Shown piece after piece: positions 1-8,482 of a DNA stretch of 64,000 nt. The stretch's first letter is position 1. Each line of letters begins with the position of its first letter. The notes beneath the pieces were generated by a model. It saw nothing but the letters and a program-made list of their open reading frames with translations, made no database searches and was not told where the DNA came from. The position numbers and the translations under genes were made by a program. The DNA is taken from NCBI GenBank assembly GCA_021201335.1, contig JAJQFD010000039.1, positions 62,001-126,000 on the forward strand, given 5' to 3'. The DNA is from Bacteroides sp. (GTDB lineage: Bacteria > Bacteroidota > Bacteroidia > Bacteroidales > Bacteroidaceae).

Positions 1-1384
1 CCTGAATAGCTCCCGGTACTAGGTCGGCCAACGGGTTCATCATCTGATTGGTTGTATGAACTGTTTTACGAAGTTCCCCATTTTCCAGATAAGGTGAAAG
101 CATCGGGCTCATACGTAATGCCTGATCCATGGGATTAACATCTTCACCTTTACTCTTCGTGAAAGTATTCATGCTGCTGATACCTACTTTTACATATTTG
201 CCAATCCACTGATCGAAGCTAAGTTTTACGGTGTATCTCTCTAAAGAGTGCAAATCATAGATGCCTGTAGCTTTGTAATATCCTAATGAAACAGCATATT
301 GATTGGTTTTACCGCCGCCGCTTAAGCTCAACTGATGGTTTGTCATGGTGGATGTAGACTGATACATCAAATCCTGCCAATCTACGTTTGTTCCATTATA
401 ATAACCTGTACGTTCATCTGCCAGCAATCCTTGGAATATACTGTTCTGGCCTTCATCCATTAATGTCGGATCATCAATTCCGGTATAAGTACCTTCGGAC
501 ATACCATTGTATTTGGCCCATTTACGCATTTGGGTAAGTTCTTCTGAATTCATCATATCATATTTACCCAGTGCTTTGTTGAAACCATAATATCCGTTAT
601 ACCTTACAGTTGCTTTTTGCTCTTTACTCCCTCTGGAAGTCGTAATGAGAAGTACCCCATTCGATCCCCGTGAACCATAAATAGCGGTAGAAGAAGCATC
701 TTTCAGTACAGATACAGAAACGATATCATCCGGAGAAATATCATTCAACATATCGGCGTCGAACGGAATACCATCCACAATAATAAGAGGATCATTTCCA
801 CCAGTTAGCGAGCGTTCCCCACGGATACGAATGGTGGGTACCGAAGAAGGGTGAGTACTACCGTTACTTTTCTGAATATCAACTCCTGAACCCATTCCTT
901 GTAAAGCCGAGGCAATATTAGCAGAAGGAATCTGACGAAGACTTTTCTCACCCACCACATTCATGGATCCGGTGATATCGGATTTCTTCAAACTACCGTA
1001 TCCCACTACAACGACTTCGTCGATTGTTTGAGTGTCGCTTTTTAACTCAATAGAGTATGCTGTTTGCTTCCCTACTTTTACCTCCTGAGTGATGTAGCCA
1101 ATATAAGATATCACAAGCGTGGAACCGGGAGCTGCTTTTAAAGTAAAGTTCCCGTCGATATCCGTAATGGTACCTTCGCTTGTTTCTTTTACACGAACGG
1201 TTGCGCCTATTAAAGGTTCTCCATTTTCTGAGACTATACCGATGATGGTTCTTTGCTGGTTTCCGGGTGTTTGCTCTACTTCCCGCGCATTGTCTGTGTT
1301 GGCATGCAAATTAGATGCATATAACAATGACACAAGAAGGAAACTTCCGGATAGAAGTTTGATGAAAGTGTTTTTCTTGATCAT
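1..1384 (-). CDS. SusC-like TonB-dependent outer membrane receptor (N-terminal part, runs off the left edge)
   Basis: About 461 codons are visible; the C-terminal beta-barrel lies outside the window. The start is the ATG at 1384 (MIKKNTFIKLLSG...), followed by a signal peptide ending near ASNLHA. A carboxypeptidase-regulatory-like fold follows (GIVSENGEPLIGATVRVKE), then the SusC hallmark IDEVVVVGYGSLKKSDITGS and a plug domain with IRGERSLTGGNDPLIIVDG and YGSRGSNGVLLITTSRG. Such receptors import oligosaccharides with a SusD lipoprotein partner, which should lie to the left. It is divergent from the HTCS regulator, the usual PUL arrangement. The neighbouring GH92, GH125 and GH76 genes suggest an alpha-mannan substrate; that is inference from context. 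Confidence 0.95.
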   Translation of the reverse strand, partial: MIKKNTFIKLLSGSFLLVSLLYASNLHANTDNAREVEQTPGNQQRTIIGIVSENGEPLIGATVRVKETSEGTITDIDGNFTLKAAPGSTLVISYIGYITQEVKVGKQTAYSIELKSDTQTIDEVVVVGYGSLKKSDITGSMNVVGEKSLRQIPSANIASALQGMGSGVDIQKSNGSTHPSSVPTIRIRGERSLTGGNDPLIIVDGIPFDADMLNDISPDDIVSVSVLKDASSTAIYGSRGSNGVLLITTSRGSKEQKATVRYNGYYGFNKALGKYDMMNSEELTQMRKWAKYNGMSEGTYTGIDDPTLMDEGQNSIFQGLLADERTGYYNGTNVDWQDLMYQSTSTMTNHQLSLSGGGKTNQYAVSLGYYKATGIYDLHSLERYTVKLSFDQWIGKYVKVGISSMNTFTKSKGEDVNPMDQALRMSPMLSPYLENGELRKTVHTTNQMMNPLADLVPGAIQ

Positions 1385-1537
1385 AATGATAGATGTTTTT
1401 CATTAAATTATTAACTGTTCTCAATGGGTGGATGATAAAGATCGGAAGGAATACTTATCATCGTTTGTCATCGTTTTCTTTAGTGCATAAGATTTTAATG
1501 TATTAAATACGGTTAAACATTTGTTTCATTACAGATG

Positions 1538-1566
1538 CAAACATACATGAATAAATCATATCACAA
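1538..1566 (-). promoter_or_regulatory. Bacteroidetes-type promoter for the susC-like gene
   Basis: Reading the minus strand, TATGTTTG (1545-1538) matches the TAnnTTTG -7 box. A TTG at about 1566-1564 sits 18 bases upstream as a -33 element. This predicts a leader of roughly 145 bases before the ATG at 1384. Confidence 0.55.
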
Positions 1567-1722
1567 TGCTAAATAAATGCCAACAGAATACGCATTTCAG
1601 ACAATGGCAGAATAAGGTTTTCATTTGGCGAAATAACATACTTTTCGGTGTTCTTGTTTTTGTAAGTTGCTGTAAACCAGAATAAAATAATCAGTTATTT
1701 TAGCTTTTTTATTTGGAATTAA

Positions 1723-1753
1723 TTGGTTCATCGGTGCTTAGTTTCTACATTTG
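1723..1753 (+). promoter_or_regulatory. Bacteroidetes-type promoter for the HTCS gene
   Basis: TACATTTG at 1746-1753 matches the -7 box and TTGG at 1723-1726 sits about 20 bases upstream. The -7 box ends only three bases before an in-frame ATG at 1757, so translation more likely starts at 1805. Confidence 0.55.
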
Positions 1754-1804
1754 TAAATGTACAGCTTTCTATGTAACAGACTTTATTTTATAACTGTTTT
1801 AAAT

Positions 1805-4800
1805 ATGAAAAACGCTTCATTTTTCCGTCGATTGTTAATAGGGGTTGCTTTTTCCTGTTACTTTATACAATATGCCGGTGCTTATAGCCAAAGGCAATTT
1901 TCCAGTAAGAATGGTCTTTCCAGTAGTTCCATTGTATCCATTTACCAGGATCGGACAGGCTATATGTGGTTTGGAACTTATGACGGGCTAAATACATTTG
2001 ATGGTCAGAATATCCAGATTTATAAACCCGCCGATGGGGAGAATAATCTTTCGGGTAACCTAATTGATAATATTGTAGAGGGAGAAGAATATGTTTTGTG
2101 GATTCAGACGAACTATGGTCTGGATCGTTTTAACCGTCGTACACAATCCGTGATTACATTTAATGAGTTTCAACGATACCATCCGATGGCACGCGGATTG
2201 AACAATGAAATCTTTATCGTTAAAGAGAGTAATTATATAGAATATAACCTGCCGGATGAAGATGTTTTCAGACGACTGTATGTACCTCAGATTGTTGCCC
2301 GGGATATATTAAATATGTTTGTAGATAAAAACAATACGCTTTGGATTTTTACGGGAGACAATCATAGTATTAGTTTTTCCATCAGCTGGAATGAAAGAGA
2401 ACTGGTATTAACTCCTAAAGACTTCTTCAAACATGAGGAACGCATCATGAAATGTTTTCATGATGAAAAAGCGATTTATCTGGTAGATGAGCAATCTGTA
2501 TTATATGAATTTGATCTCTTTACTCACAAGAAGTATTATATCTATGATTTAAAACAGGAAAGCTTGCAAAAAGGTGAGATTGCTTCCATTGTCAAGCTAA
2601 GTAATGAAAATTATATGATTGCCTTCAAGTATCACGGTTTGGTGCAGCTAAGAAGCATTCCTGAACAAAAGAATAAATATACTACGGAAAAGTTGGAAGT
2701 AAATGCCCGTATCTTTTGTATGACCAAAGATAAATCCCGGGATATTATCTGGGTAGGAACCGATGGCCTGGGTGTTTTAATGTACTTTATGGATGATTAT
2801 TCTTTGAAACATTCCTTGTTGAGCGGATTAGATAAATCTGTAACCAATCCGGTGCGGGCTCTATTATATGACAAAGAAAAGACATTATGGGTAGGGACCA
2901 AAGGGGATGGAATACTAAGATTTTTTGATTATGATTCACGAAGCAATACTTATTCCCGCTCTGAGCAGCTACTTGCCGGACATACGGCACTTGATGATAA
3001 TTCTGTTTATACTTTTAGCCAGAGTAAAAGAAATATTTTATGGGTGGGGAATGAACTGGGACTGAATTATTACTCCTATAAAGAACGAAAGTTAAAACAA
3101 TTTCCTGTAATGGCAGACGGAACATTGCTACATTTTGTATATTCCATTTGCGAACTAAATGATTCAACCCTCTGGGTCGCAACAGTAGGAGAGGGCATCG
3201 TAAAAATAGAATTAAAAGGAACTGCAGATGAACCGATTGTTATCCGAACCAAACGTCTTTTATTTGATGGAGGAAAGATTCCTTCTAATTGTTTCTTTAC
3301 TTCCTGTAAAGAGAACGATTCCATCGTCTGGTTTGGTAACCGTGGGAGTGGCGCCTACAGGTTGAATACTTTCACTGAGAAAGTTGATATTTATCGTTTT
3401 AATGAAAGCAATACAACGCAGGCATTGAACGATGTATATTCTATCTATATTAATGACAAAGGTTACTGGTTTGGCACAAGCTATGGATTGGTACGATTGT
3501 TTGAAGGTAAAAAGCAACTGTTTAATGAGTCAAATGGTTTTCCGAATAATACTATTCATGGTATTCTGGAAGATAACCGGGATAACCTTTGGTTGAGTAC
3601 CAACCAGGGCATGGTGAAGTTTAATATGGATCAGCAGACTTTTCAGGTTTACCGGCAGCAAAATGAAATGGAAGTCATAGAATTTTGTGATGGAGCCTAC
3701 TATAAAGATTCCCAAACCGGGGATCTCTTCCTGGGGGGTATCAACGGTTTTGTGACCATCATTGAAAATGATTTTGTGCAGCAATTTTATAATCCCACTA
3801 TTCATTTTAAAGAGCTTTCCGTCTTTGGGAAAAAGCAAAACCTTTTTGATTTTCTGGATGAGAAGAAAGGAAAGGAAATATTAAAACTCAATTATGAACA
3901 GAATTTCTTTGCCCTTTCTTTCGGAGTAATTGACTATATTAACAGTAATGATTATACCTATTATTATAAGCTTAATGAATTAACGGAACATTGGACGGAT
4001 AACGGCAATTCCAATATTGCCAGCTTTACAGATATTTCTCCCGGCAATTATACTTTATCCGTCCGGTATCGGAATAACATTACAGGAAAAGTAAGCGAAA
4101 TATATACCCTTCCTATTGTTATTACACCACCGTGGTATCGTACAACCTGGGCATATATTATTTATTCGTTGATTTTACTGTTTCTGATTTATGCTGCCAT
4201 CCGGTTAACCGTAAAATGGTACTATATGAAGAAAAACACAGTGATTGAAAAGATGAATCGTCAGCAGCGCGAAGAGATTTACGAATCAAAGTTGCGGTTC
4301 TTTACCAATATAACACATGAACTTTGTACACCTATTACCTTGATCCAGGGACCTTGTGAGAAGATACTTTCCCGGGTAAAAGATGACCAGTATGTTCACA
4401 AGTATGCTTCACTTATTCAACACAATGCAGAGAAACTTAATGGATTGATACAGGAGTTAATTGAGTTCCGTCGACTGGATACAGGTAATAAATCATTGAA
4501 AATAACATCTTTCCTTGTGTCTGATCTGGCTGCTGGTATTGCTTCTTCTTTTGCAGAGCTGGCAGAATCCCGTGAAATTGATTATCAGATATGTATTGAA
4601 GAGAATATAACCTGGAACTCGGATAGTAGCGGATTAAGTAAGATTATTACAAATCTTTTATCGAATGCTTTTAAATATACCTTCGATAAAGGGGTAGTAA
4701 AAATAGAGCTTTACCGGAAAGAAGAAAAGCTTCACCTCGCTGTTTCTAATACGGGTAAGGGTATTAAGGAGGAAAACCTTTCCGATGTTTTCGACCGTTA

Positions 4801-5878
4801 CCGGATACTGGATAATTTTGAATCACAAAGCCGGAAAGGAATGTCGCCTAGGAATGGATTAGGTCTTGCTATTTGTCATAGTACAGTTAAGTTATTGGAA
4901 GGAGATATTACAGTGGAAAGTACACCAGGAGAATGGACTGTATTTATGGTGACTTTACCTTTGCTGGAAGTCAATACACCGGAAACTCCTGACTTAACAT
5001 TACAACCCGATATTTCCCTCCCTTCGGATATTCCGGTTGTATTTGAGAATAAGCAACAGCAACATGATAAGTCCAAACCTACCATCATGATTGTGGAAGA
5101 TGATGATTCTATGCTTTGGTTTTTAACCGAATTGTTTTCCGGGAAGTATAATGTAATTCCAGTCAATGATTCAACTCGTGTAATGCAAATGTTAGAAGTA
5201 AACCAACCTAATCTGATTGTTTCTGATATTGTAATGTCAGGGTTGGATGGTATTTCTTTAACAAGAGCCATCAAAGAGGATAAAGTATTAAATCATATTC
5301 CACTTATTCTGTTATCCTCTAAAACCGATTCAAAAGATCAGGTTAAAGGAATTGAAGCAGGAGCAGAGTTTTATATAACCAAACCTTTTAATGTAGATTA
5401 CCTGGAAAGAGTTGTCGACCGTTTGTTACAACGGAAAGAAGAACTTAGGACCTACTATGGTTCTGTGCTTAGTTCCTTTGAACTGGATAACGGACATTTT
5501 ATGCATAAAGAAGACAGGGAGTTTTACGACAAGATTCTGCAAGTCATTGATAAAAATATTATGAACCCGGAGCTTTCTGTAGAGATGCTAAGTGGTGAAA
5601 TGAATATTAGCTCCCGCCAGTTTTACCGTAAAGTAAAGACTGTAACAGAAAAAACACCTAATGAAATCATTCGTGAGTTCCGTTTGAATATTGTAGAACG
5701 ATTATTAGTAACGACCAATCTATCCATTGATGAGATTATCAATAAATCAGGATTTGGAAATAGGGGTAACTTTTTCCGTACATTTACCCAAAAACATGGA
5801 ATGACACCCCGTAATTATCGGGAAATGAAGAAAAAGGATATGAGCGAACGGGAAGAGATAAATGATGAGGCTTCTTAG
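1805..5878 (+). CDS. Hybrid two-component system sensor/regulator (HTCS)
   Basis: A one-protein sensor and transcription factor of about 1357 residues that controls a polysaccharide utilisation locus. The ATG at 1805 gives a good signal peptide (MKNASFFRRLL...); an upstream in-frame ATG at 1757 abuts a -7 promoter box and is rejected. The periplasmic part is two Reg_prop beta-propellers (repeats such as YMWFGTYDGLNTFD and LWVGTKGDGILRF) and a Y_Y_Y domain. A membrane segment follows near residue 780. The kinase core has His838 in NITHELCTPITL (Cys where most homologues have Arg), then an HATPase with NLLSNAFKYT and GLGLAI. The receiver has IVEDDDSM and phospho-acceptor Asp1141 in VSDIVMSGLDG. 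An AraC-type HTH ends the protein. It should sense an oligosaccharide released from the substrate of the divergent susC locus. Confidence 0.96.
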   Translation: MKNASFFRRLLIGVAFSCYFIQYAGAYSQRQFSSKNGLSSSSIVSIYQDRTGYMWFGTYDGLNTFDGQNIQIYKPADGENNLSGNLIDNIVEGEEYVLWIQTNYGLDRFNRRTQSVITFNEFQRYHPMARGLNNEIFIVKESNYIEYNLPDEDVFRRLYVPQIVARDILNMFVDKNNTLWIFTGDNHSISFSISWNERELVLTPKDFFKHEERIMKCFHDEKAIYLVDEQSVLYEFDLFTHKKYYIYDLKQESLQKGEIASIVKLSNENYMIAFKYHGLVQLRSIPEQKNKYTTEKLEVNARIFCMTKDKSRDIIWVGTDGLGVLMYFMDDYSLKHSLLSGLDKSVTNPVRALLYDKEKTLWVGTKGDGILRFFDYDSRSNTYSRSEQLLAGHTALDDNSVYTFSQSKRNILWVGNELGLNYYSYKERKLKQFPVMADGTLLHFVYSICELNDSTLWVATVGEGIVKIELKGTADEPIVIRTKRLLFDGGKIPSNCFFTSCKENDSIVWFGNRGSGAYRLNTFTEKVDIYRFNESNTTQALNDVYSIYINDKGYWFGTSYGLVRLFEGKKQLFNESNGFPNNTIHGILEDNRDNLWLSTNQGMVKFNMDQQTFQVYRQQNEMEVIEFCDGAYYKDSQTGDLFLGGINGFVTIIENDFVQQFYNPTIHFKELSVFGKKQNLFDFLDEKKGKEILKLNYEQNFFALSFGVIDYINSNDYTYYYKLNELTEHWTDNGNSNIASFTDISPGNYTLSVRYRNNITGKVSEIYTLPIVITPPWYRTTWAYIIYSLILLFLIYAAIRLTVKWYYMKKNTVIEKMNRQQREEIYESKLRFFTNITHELCTPITLIQGPCEKILSRVKDDQYVHKYASLIQHNAEKLNGLIQELIEFRRLDTGNKSLKITSFLVSDLAAGIASSFAELAESREIDYQICIEENITWNSDSSGLSKIITNLLSNAFKYTFDKGVVKIELYRKEEKLHLAVSNTGKGIKEENLSDVFDRYRILDNFESQSRKGMSPRNGLGLAICHSTVKLLEGDITVESTPGEWTVFMVTLPLLEVNTPETPDLTLQPDISLPSDIPVVFENKQQQHDKSKPTIMIVEDDDSMLWFLTELFSGKYNVIPVNDSTRVMQMLEVNQPNLIVSDIVMSGLDGISLTRAIKEDKVLNHIPLILLSSKTDSKDQVKGIEAGAEFYITKPFNVDYLERVVDRLLQRKEELRTYYGSVLSSFELDNGHFMHKEDREFYDKILQVIDKNIMNPELSVEMLSGEMNISSRQFYRKVKTVTEKTPNEIIREFRLNIVERLLVTTNLSIDEIINKSGFGNRGNFFRTFTQKHGMTPRNYREMKKKDMSEREEINDEAS

Positions 5879-5961
5879 TTTAGGCAAGAAAATGAATCCA
5901 GCATGATACAAAGTACTTGCTTTCAGAGATACCTTATATCATGCTGTAGAGGAGTTATAAT

Positions 5962-8246
5962 TTATTTCTTTTTCTCATTCGAAAACGAATACGGGAAATC
6001 TTCCTTATTAATTCCACGCTTTGTATTCGGTGTATCAGACATCTGATAATCAATAGTCGCTCCATTCATCAATATTTGATGAGTCAGGTAATTTTTGGAG
6101 TGAGACTGTCCATTGACTTTCATTGACTGTACATACCGGTTTTTCTTATTATTGGTCGGAGCATTGATAATAACTTTCTTTCCATTCTCCAGTTCAAGTG
6201 TTATCTTTTTGAAGATAGGAGAACCAAGAATATACTCATCCGTTCCCGAACAAACAGGATAGAATCCCATAGCGGAGAATACATACCAGGCAGATGTTTG
6301 TCCATTATCCTCATCACCACAGTAACCGTCAGGGTAGGGAGTATACAGTTTGTCCATAACTTCGCGTGTCCAGTATTGGGCTTTCCAGGGTTCTCCGGAA
6401 TAATTATAAAGATAAATCATGTGTTGTACTGGCTGGTTTCCATGGGCATAATTACCCATATTCATAATCTGCATTTCGCGAATTTCGTGGATAACGAACT
6501 GATAATAGCTTTCATCAAATAAAGGTGGAACATTAAAGACGGAATCCATCATGTTATTGAATCCTTTTTGTCCTCCCATCAGGTCGATTAATCCTTGTGG
6601 ATCATGGAATACAGACCAAGTGTAGTGCCAACTGTTTCCTTCTGTAAATGCATCTCCCCATTTCAACGGGTTGAAAGGTGACTGGAAAGTGCCATCCTGG
6701 TTTTTACCACGCATTAGTTTATGTTCCGGATCGAACAGGTTTTTGTAGTTCATAGCTCTTTCGGCAAAAATATTAATTTCTTTTTTAGGTTTGCCCAATG
6801 CCTGCCCTAATTTATAGATTGTCCAATCGTTGTAAGCATACTCTAATGTACGGGCAGCATTTTCTTTGATTTCTACGTCATAAGGTACATATCCCAGTTT
6901 ATTGTAATATTCATATCCCAGGCGTCCGGTAGATTTGACTTCCGGATGTACTGCATTCGCTCCGTGTAGTAAAGCTTGCCAGAGAGTTTCGATATCGTAA
7001 CCACGTAATCCTTTGAGATAGGCATCTGCTACCACTGCCGCAGAATTATTTCCTACCATACAATCCCTGTGACCGGGACTTGCCCATTCGGGAAGGAAAC
7101 CACTTTCTTTATATGTATTCACCAGGCCTTCCTGCATTTTTACATTCATCGACGGATAAACCAGGTTTAAGAAAGGAAACAAACTACGGAAAGTATCCCA
7201 AAAACCTGTATCAGTAAACATATAACCGGGAAGTATTTCTCCATTGTAAGGACTATAATGTAGAACTTGTCCTTTGGCATCTACTTCATAAAAACTCCGG
7301 GGGAAAAGAACAGAGCGATACAGACAGGAGTAGAATGTTCTTAAATCATCGATATTGTTGTCTTCTACTTTAATTTTACCTAATACCCGGTTCCATTCAT
7401 TTCTTCCTTTGCTAGCAATTTCATCAAAACTGTTGTTGCCGAGCTCTTTCAGGTTTACTTCCGCTTGTTCCATACTAATGAAAGAAGAAGCAACCTTGGC
7501 ATGTACTTTTTCTCCTTTCTTTGTTTTGAAACCAATGATACCTCCTGCATGATCGTCCTGCATTTCCAGACTATTGGTACGGATTACATTGCTGGCTACA
7601 GAAGCCGTATACGTAAATGGTTTGTCGAAAGTAATTACGAAATAGTTTTTGAAGTTCGCAGGTACACCTCCACTGTTTTTGGTGGTATAACCTATAATTT
7701 TATTCTGCTCTGGAATGATTTTTATATACGATCCTTTGTCGAATGCGTCTACTACCACATAAGAGTGGTCATTCTCTGGAAAAGTAAATCGAAACATGAC
7801 GGCTCTTTCGGTAGGTGCTAATTCGGTTACCACATCATGATCTGCCAGATATACTTTGTAGTAATAAGGAGTAGCTGTCTCAGCTTTATGCGAGAACCAG
7901 CTCGCCCGTTCGTCCTGATCGAAAATAGCTTTCCCCGTTATGGGCATAATGGCGAATTGACCGTAGTCATTGATCCAGGGACTGGGTTGATGGGTCTGTT
8001 TAAATCCTCTGATTTTATCATCCGTATATACATACGCCCAGCCATCTCCCATCTTTCCGGTTTGGGGCATCCAGAAATTCATTGCCCACGGCATGGCAAT
8101 AGCCGGATAAGTATTTCCGGTAGATAAGGCATGTTTGGATTGGGTTCCAATTAGCGGATTTACATAGTCAACGGGCTCTTCTTGTTGCGCAAAAGTTATT
8201 TTGCAGAAAAAGGTTAGAAGAAGTGTGAAGAAAAAAACTTTTTCAT
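5962..8246 (-). CDS. GH92 alpha-mannosidase, signal peptide out of frame by one base
   Basis: Calcium-dependent exo-acting alpha-mannosidase family, periplasmic or surface. GH92 hallmarks are visible: VDYVNPLIGTQ near the mature start, PAIAMPWAMNFW, FTDTGFWDTFRS, NYAHGNQPVQHM, and EDNGQTSAWYVFSAMGFYPV with CSGTDEYILGSP. The ATG at 8246 encodes MKKFF and then hits a stop, because the coding strand has a run of seven T (8237-8231). Eight T would read MKKFFFFTLLLTFFCKITFA, a perfect signal peptide joined to the enzyme, about 761 residues. Without that base the longest ATG ORF starts at 8094 and lacks export signal and N-terminal motifs. It lies in the mannan gene group and is divergent from the Kelch-SARP gene. 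Confidence 0.92.
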
Positions 8247-8445
8247 GGTTAATAATATTATGTATATAATTAGGTTACTTCAGACGTTAAGGTCCTGCTG
8301 ATATGGTAAAGTTACTAAAAGGACGGTTAACTATGGGGTTATTTAAGGGTTAAATAAAGATTAAGCGACTAAAATATTTTATTAACCGCTATTTCGGTTA
8401 TATATATTTTTCCGGTTATTCTTTTTTATAGTCTTATTTGAATCG

Positions 8446-8453
8446 TATATTTG
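8446..8453 (+). promoter_or_regulatory. -7 promoter box for the Kelch-SARP regulator
   Basis: TATATTTG matches the TAnnTTTG box. It lies inside the longest possible ORF (from 8438), which argues that translation starts downstream at 8483 or 8492. No clear -33 element is seen. Confidence 0.45.
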
Positions 8454-8482
8454 TAAAGCAACTTGCGATTTTAGAAGCAAAG

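Noticed and set aside
4876..5274. 132-codon antisense ORF in the HTCS gene
   Set aside because: It overlaps the HATPase and receiver domains of the HTCS in the opposite frame; composition is low in complexity.
7465..7821. Plus-strand ORFs within the GH92 gene
   Set aside because: They are antisense shadows of a strong coding region, with no signals or recognisable domains.
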